This document shows, piece after piece, positions 60,401 through 64,000 of a stretch of 64,000 nucleotides of DNA. Location of the stretch: the NCBI GenBank assembly GCA_002368795.1, contig DFFG01000073.1:1-64000 (forward strand), read 5' to 3'. The position numbers and the translations under genes were made by a program. Below the pieces are notes generated by a model. It did not search any database. It was not told the DNA's origin and worked only from the letters and a program-made list of their open reading frames with translations. Positions within the stretch are counted from its first letter, which is position 1. Every line of letters starts with the position of its first letter. Source of the stretch: Eubacterium sp. UBA3782 (lineage in GTDB: Bacteria; Bacillota; Clostridia; Lachnospirales; Lachnospiraceae).

Positions 60401-61804
60401 TCAGGGCAGCGTCACCGTGATCGTCAGGGATTTTCCGTCGGAGGTGGATGCGTTGATCCTGCCCTTGTGTGCGGCAGCTACTGCGCTGGCGATGGACAGG
60501 CCGATGCCGTATCCGCCTTTGCTGGAGTTTCTGGACTGGTCTGCCCGGTAGAAGCGGTCGAACATGTGGGAGATGGTGTCCGGATCGATTGAGGTTACCG
60601 TATTCCAGACGGTCATCTCGACACCTTTGCCTTTTTTCTTCAGGCGGAAGTCGACGGTGCCTTTTTCGTTCGAGTATTTCAAGGCATTGTCCAGCAGGAT
60701 GGTGATGAGCTTCTGGATGGATTTTTCATCTCCTTCGTAGCTGATCATCGGCTCGATCGTGCTGGTGAAGGTTTTTTCTTCCATCTGGGCGCGGGAGCGG
60801 AAGGATTGTACCGTATCCGCTGCGAGATCAGAGAGCGGGAAGTCGATCATCTGCAGCCGGCTGTTTCCTTCGTCCATCCGGGACAGATAGATCAGGTCAT
60901 TGGTCAGTCCGGCCAGCCGGCTGGTCTGGGCTTTTACGTCGTCCAGCCATTCATTTTCCCCGATATCCAGCTCCAGGACCGATACATCTGCATCGATGAT
61001 CGTCAGCGGTGTTTTCAGCTCGTGGCCGGCATCGGTGATAAATTGCCGCTGTTTGTCATAGCTTTCCTGTACCGGCTTGACGATGCGGTAGGAAACGATG
61101 AAGACCATAAGGAAGACGGCGGCAAAGCCGATCAGGGAGATCAGAATGCTGGTATAGAGGAATGTGTAGAAGTTGCCGAGGCTTTTCTGACAGTCCAGAA
61201 AGAGGATGACCGTCTGGCCGTCATCGTTTGTGTATTTCAGATACCGGTAGACATCCGTAAAGCCGGAGGAGGCGGAAGAGGACAGGACGCTTTCTGCATA
61301 GGCCAGAGCGCTTTCGCTATCTACTGCCGCGATATAATCCGTTTCGCAGGAGGCGACGGTTCCATCCGTATCGTAGACGACCGTAAAGTATCTGGATTCA
61401 AAGGGGGTTTCGGCGGAGAGGTTCCGCTGGGGCCCGTTGTGCAGCATGGAGGAAAAATCTTTGCGTGCACCGTCTCCATCTTCCTGTGATGAGGAGAAAC
61501 TATTCCAGGGGCCGGGCTCGACAGGCATTTTTCCTTCCGGGAAGGCCGGAGGACCACCATCTGTCCCATCAGAGTCCTCATTGCCTGGCGGGAGCATGGA
61601 ATCAGGGGGGAGATTAGCGCCATCTTCCATGTGGAAAGAATGAAAGCTTCCGCCATTTTCCTTCAGGATCTGAAGAACAGTGTCTGCGCTGCTGACCACG
61701 TTGCGGTAATTCAGCAGATTGATGGCACCCATTATGACAAACAGAACAATAAAAACCGAAAGCATGGCAACGGCAATAAATCTTTTCCGAAGTCGGCTGA
61801 TCAT
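60401..61804 (-). CDS. Sensor histidine kinase
   Basis: A 467-residue membrane kinase. Helices at about 9-32 and 215-240 flank an outer sensor domain of about 180 residues with a Pro/Gly/Asp-rich loop (DSMLPPGNEDSDGTDGG) and a PAS-like part (SRYFTVVYDTDGTVAS). The phosphoacceptor is His261 in DAGHELKTPLTII. ATP-binding boxes follow: NALKYSNEKGT (N), DRFYRADQSRNSSKGGYGIGLSIA (F/G). There is no clear HAMP domain. Its start overlaps the stop of the response regulator gene by 4 bases. The signal is unknown. Confidence 0.92.
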   Translation of the reverse strand: MISRLRKRFIAVAMLSVFIVLFVIMGAINLLNYRNVVSSADTVLQILKENGGSFHSFHMEDGANLPPDSMLPPGNEDSDGTDGGPPAFPEGKMPVEPGPWNSFSSSQEDGDGARKDFSSMLHNGPQRNLSAETPFESRYFTVVYDTDGTVASCETDYIAAVDSESALAYAESVLSSSASSGFTDVYRYLKYTNDDGQTVILFLDCQKSLGNFYTFLYTSILISLIGFAAVFLMVFIVSYRIVKPVQESYDKQRQFITDAGHELKTPLTIIDADVSVLELDIGENEWLDDVKAQTSRLAGLTNDLIYLSRMDEGNSRLQMIDFPLSDLAADTVQSFRSRAQMEEKTFTSTIEPMISYEGDEKSIQKLITILLDNALKYSNEKGTVDFRLKKKGKGVEMTVWNTVTSIDPDTISHMFDRFYRADQSRNSSKGGYGIGLSIASAVAAAHKGRINASTSDGKSLTITVTLP

Positions 61805-62478
61805 TTCCCGGTGACCTCCAGTGAATAACCGGCATTTCTTGTAGCCTTGATGGCAATGTCGGCGTGAAGTGCGGTCAGCTTTTTCCGCAGATAGGAGATA
61901 TAGACCCAGACGACATTGATCTCTGCTTCGCTGTCGTAACCCCAGATCTTCTCCATGAAGCGCTCGGTGGAGATCAGCTGCTTGGGATTGCGCATCAGCA
62001 TCTCCATCATCTGAAACTCCTTGTTGGCCAGACGGAAGCTTCCGGTGGGAGAAGAGAGCTCATAGGAGGAGGTATCCAGGGTTATGTTCCCGATGGTGAG
62101 GGAAGATGTAGCCTGTGCTGTCTGTGTGCGGGTCATCGCCCGGATGCGGGCAAGCAGCTCCGGCGGCGCAAAGGGCTTTGTCAGATAGTCATTGGCTCCC
62201 AGATCGAGGCCTGTGACTTTGTCGTCGATCTCCGATTTTGCAGTGAGCAGAAGAACCGGGATCAGGTTTCCCTTTGCCCGTATTGTCTTGAGCACCGTCA
62301 GACCGTCAACTTTGGGCATCATGATGTCCAGGATAAGCCCGTCATAGTTGCCGGCCTCCAGGTATTCCAGGGCCTCCTCGCCGTCGTAGACGGCATCGAC
62401 CGAAAAGTTACCGTGCTCCAGCAGCTTCACCAGTGCACGGGATAAGGATTTTTCATCTTCTGCAAGAAGCAGACGCAT
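61801..62478 (-). CDS. OmpR-family response regulator
   Basis: A 225-residue regulator. The receiver domain (1-115) has the acid pocket at residues 7-9 (AEDE), the phosphoacceptor Asp51 in LILDIMMPKVDG and the conserved Lys in YLTKPFAPPELLARI. The winged-helix DNA-binding domain (125-222) ends in VVWVYISYLRKKLTAL and ATRNAGYSLEV. ATG 62478 follows GGAGGTATCTGT. It is the first gene of a two-gene operon with the kinase. ACTTAA-type repeats lie about 80-100 bases upstream and may be its own binding site. Confidence 0.93.
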   Translation of the reverse strand: MRLLLAEDEKSLSRALVKLLEHGNFSVDAVYDGEEALEYLEAGNYDGLILDIMMPKVDGLTVLKTIRAKGNLIPVLLLTAKSEIDDKVTGLDLGANDYLTKPFAPPELLARIRAMTRTQTAQATSSLTIGNITLDTSSYELSSPTGSFRLANKEFQMMEMLMRNPKQLISTERFMEKIWGYDSEAEINVVWVYISYLRKKLTALHADIAIKATRNAGYSLEVTGK

Positions 62479-62558
62479 ACAGATACCTCCCTCATAACCT
62501 GCCGGAAAAGCCATGGCAGGTGTTGTTTTATCAGATTAATAAGAAGTATACAATTTGT

Positions 62559-62575
62559 ACTTAAATTATACCTAA
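62559..62575. promoter_or_regulatory. ACTTAA/ACCTAA direct repeat upstream of the response regulator
   Basis: ACTTAA at 62559 and ACCTAA at 62570 have the same 11-base step as the repeats at 53901 upstream of the VTC gene. On the minus strand a TATAAT overlaps the site, so binding here would affect the two-component operon directly. The site also lies about 190 bases before malQ. Confidence 0.4.
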
Positions 62576-62759
62576 GAAAATGAAAGATGGAAGAGTTCGG
62601 CAGAAAAAGCAGTAAAAATTCGAGCTGGGCGTTTGCGCTGGAAAAATGTCTGTGCTAGTATAGGAAAGACGTGCTTTTGCGCATGTCAGCACCGATGGTC
62701 TTCTGCCGGTGCAGATCGCCTGCCGGAGCAGGCAGCGGAAAAGATTTGGAGGAAACACG

Positions 62760-64000
62760 ATGAGAGCAGCAGGAATTCTTCTCCCGATCTCATCCCTTCC
62801 CACAAAATACGGGATCGGAGGATTTTCACGGGAGGCTTATGAATTTGTCGATCAGCTGGAAAAGGCAGGACAGAAGTACTGGCAGATCCTTCCCTTAGGT
62901 CCCACGGGATACGGAGATTCACCTTACCAGTCTTTTTCCACTTTTGCAGGAAATCCTTATTATATTTCACTTGAGACCCTGACTGAGGAGGGCCTGCTGA
63001 CCGAGGAGGAATGCAAGGCGGCGGACAGCACGGGAAATCCGGCATATGTGGAGTATGAGCGTGTGTACAATACCCGTTTCCGGGTCCTGCGGAAAGCTTT
63101 TGAGCGTTTTATCCGCCTTGAGGAGCTGCCAAAGGATTATATCCGTTTTAGGGAAGAGAACAAGGACTGGCTGGAGGATTACTGCCTCTACCGCGTCCTC
63201 AAGAGTCGTTTTGGCGGAAAATGCTGGAATGAATGGCCGAAGGATGAGATGCGAAGAGATCCAGAGGTTCTGGAAAGAGAGAGAAAGAACTTTGCCGGTG
63301 AGATCGGCTTTTTCTCCTTTATGCAGTATGAGTTCCGGAAGCAGTGGTCTGCTCTGAAGACCTACGCCAACGAAAAAGGGATCCAGATCATCGGAGATAT
63401 TCCGATCTATGTGGCGATGGACAGCTCCGATGCCTGGGCAAATCCTGAGCTTTTCCAGTTTGACAAGGATTACGTCCCTGTGGCGGTTGCCGGCTGTCCC
63501 CCGGACAGCTTTACGGCGGATGGACAGCTCTGGGGCAATCCGCTCTATGACTGGGCTTACCATAAAAGGACAGGATATGCCTGGTGGATCCGGCGGATGC
63601 AGTACTGCCGTGAGCTGTATGATGTGATCCGCATCGACCATTTCCGCGGATTTGAATCCTATTACTCCATTCCCTACGGGAGTGAGAACGCCCGGCACGG
63701 GCACTGGGAAAAGGGGCCGGGTCTGGAGCTTTTTGAAGCGGCCGAAAAGAAACTGGGAGCCTGCCGCTTTATTGCGGAGGATCTGGGCTATCTGACCGAT
63801 GAGGTGATCCAGATGGTTAAAGCATCCGGCTATCCGGGGATGAAGGTACTGGAATTCGCGTTTGATTCCGGCCCATCCTGTGAATACCTGCCGCACAGTT
63901 ATGACAAGAACTGCGTCGTCTATACCGGTACGCACGACAACGATACGGTCATCGGCTGGTATGACTCTATAGACGATGCTGCAAGGACATTCCTTGAGAA
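62760..64000 (+). CDS. malQ: 4-alpha-glucanotransferase (partial, runs off the right edge)
   Basis: The first 413 residues of a GH77 disproportionating enzyme, which transfers maltosyl or longer glucan chains between alpha-1,4-glucans. It begins RAAGILLPISSLPTKYGIGGF, has WQILPLGPTGYGDSPYQSFS near 40-60, and IIGDIPIYVAMDSSDAW near 210. The likely nucleophile Asp293 is in VIRIDHFRGF, with an ACRFIAEDLGYLT segment containing the acid/base Glu near 340, and YTGTHDNDTVIGW near the edge. The usual length is about 490-510 residues, so roughly 80-100 are missing beyond the window. GGAGG lies 7 bases before ATG 62760. Confidence 0.95.
   Translation, partial: MRAAGILLPISSLPTKYGIGGFSREAYEFVDQLEKAGQKYWQILPLGPTGYGDSPYQSFSTFAGNPYYISLETLTEEGLLTEEECKAADSTGNPAYVEYERVYNTRFRVLRKAFERFIRLEELPKDYIRFREENKDWLEDYCLYRVLKSRFGGKCWNEWPKDEMRRDPEVLERERKNFAGEIGFFSFMQYEFRKQWSALKTYANEKGIQIIGDIPIYVAMDSSDAWANPELFQFDKDYVPVAVAGCPPDSFTADGQLWGNPLYDWAYHKRTGYAWWIRRMQYCRELYDVIRIDHFRGFESYYSIPYGSENARHGHWEKGPGLELFEAAEKKLGACRFIAEDLGYLTDEVIQMVKASGYPGMKVLEFAFDSGPSCEYLPHSYDKNCVVYTGTHDNDTVIGWYDSIDDAARTFLE

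Overview
The window is a 64 kb chromosomal segment that looks like a gut Lachnospiraceae-type member of the Firmicutes (Clostridia). Codon use is moderately GC-rich, Shine-Dalgarno sites are strong (AGGAGG class), and intergenic spaces are short and full of hairpins. Several families are typical of that group: HPr kinase, the YolD plus Y-family polymerase pair, VTC plus DUF4956, DUF3784, DUF1667, a PF06541-type membrane protein, and the TsaE-TsaB-RimI cluster. No rRNA, tRNA, phage, integrase, transposase or CRISPR array is visible, so this is mostly core and metabolic chromosome. The taxonomic call is an inference from gene content.

Layout. 1-3.7 kb: flavodoxin, a collapsed flavodoxin-lipoprotein remnant, an NTF2-like protein, and a Na/Pi cotransporter behind what reads as a yybP-ykoY (Mn2+) riboswitch. 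3.8-8.7 kb: isochorismatase-family hydrolase, LysR regulator, metY with a structured leader that carries a 39-codon ORF, a small membrane protein and a Gfo/Idh/MocA oxidoreductase. 9-12.3 kb: a GlpA-like / FAD oxidoreductase / DUF1667 operon. 12.5-24.5 kb: a frameshifted membrane gene and its neighbour, then carbohydrate genes (GH32, GH43, GH13_4 amylosucrase-like, arabinose/fucose isomerase-like), a methyltransferase, a CmpB-type membrane protein, an XRE regulator and a histidine phosphatase. 24.7-28.3 kb: two tandem aconitase-superfamily heterodimers. 28.5-32.4 kb: ferredoxin-type aldo/keto reductase, Y-family polymerase plus YolD, small membrane protein.

32.6-40.4 kb: a likely seven-gene operon (zinc-ribbon membrane protein, DUF5685-like, J-domain protein with a cysteine tail, unknown protein, ftsH, uvrC, hprK). 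40.6-43.2 kb: a class A penicillin-binding protein with intact glycosyltransferase motifs but all three transpeptidase motifs destroyed. 43.4-47.5 kb: YigZ, cyclophilin, tsaE-tsaB-rimI, a DUF3784-like protein and purine nucleoside phosphorylase. 47.7-50.6 kb: ABC transporter of the TrpXYZ type. 50.9-53.8 kb: divergent URO-D-type methyltransferase and PucR regulator. 54-57.3 kb: VTC-domain protein, DUF4956, an unknown protein and acylphosphatase. 57.5-64 kb: lipoprotein sugar-binding protein, galM, a two-component system, and malQ running off the right edge.

The most unusual structure is non-coding. Two families of nested palindromic elements recur: family A of about 80 bp (five copies) and family B of about 180 bp (four copies). 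Every copy lies between convergent genes. Their cores are conserved while the stems change on both sides in a compensated way, which points to selection for or by secondary structure. The other leading observations are the apparently dead transpeptidase domain, the Mn2+-type riboswitch on a phosphate transporter gene, and the metY leader with two mutually exclusive stems.
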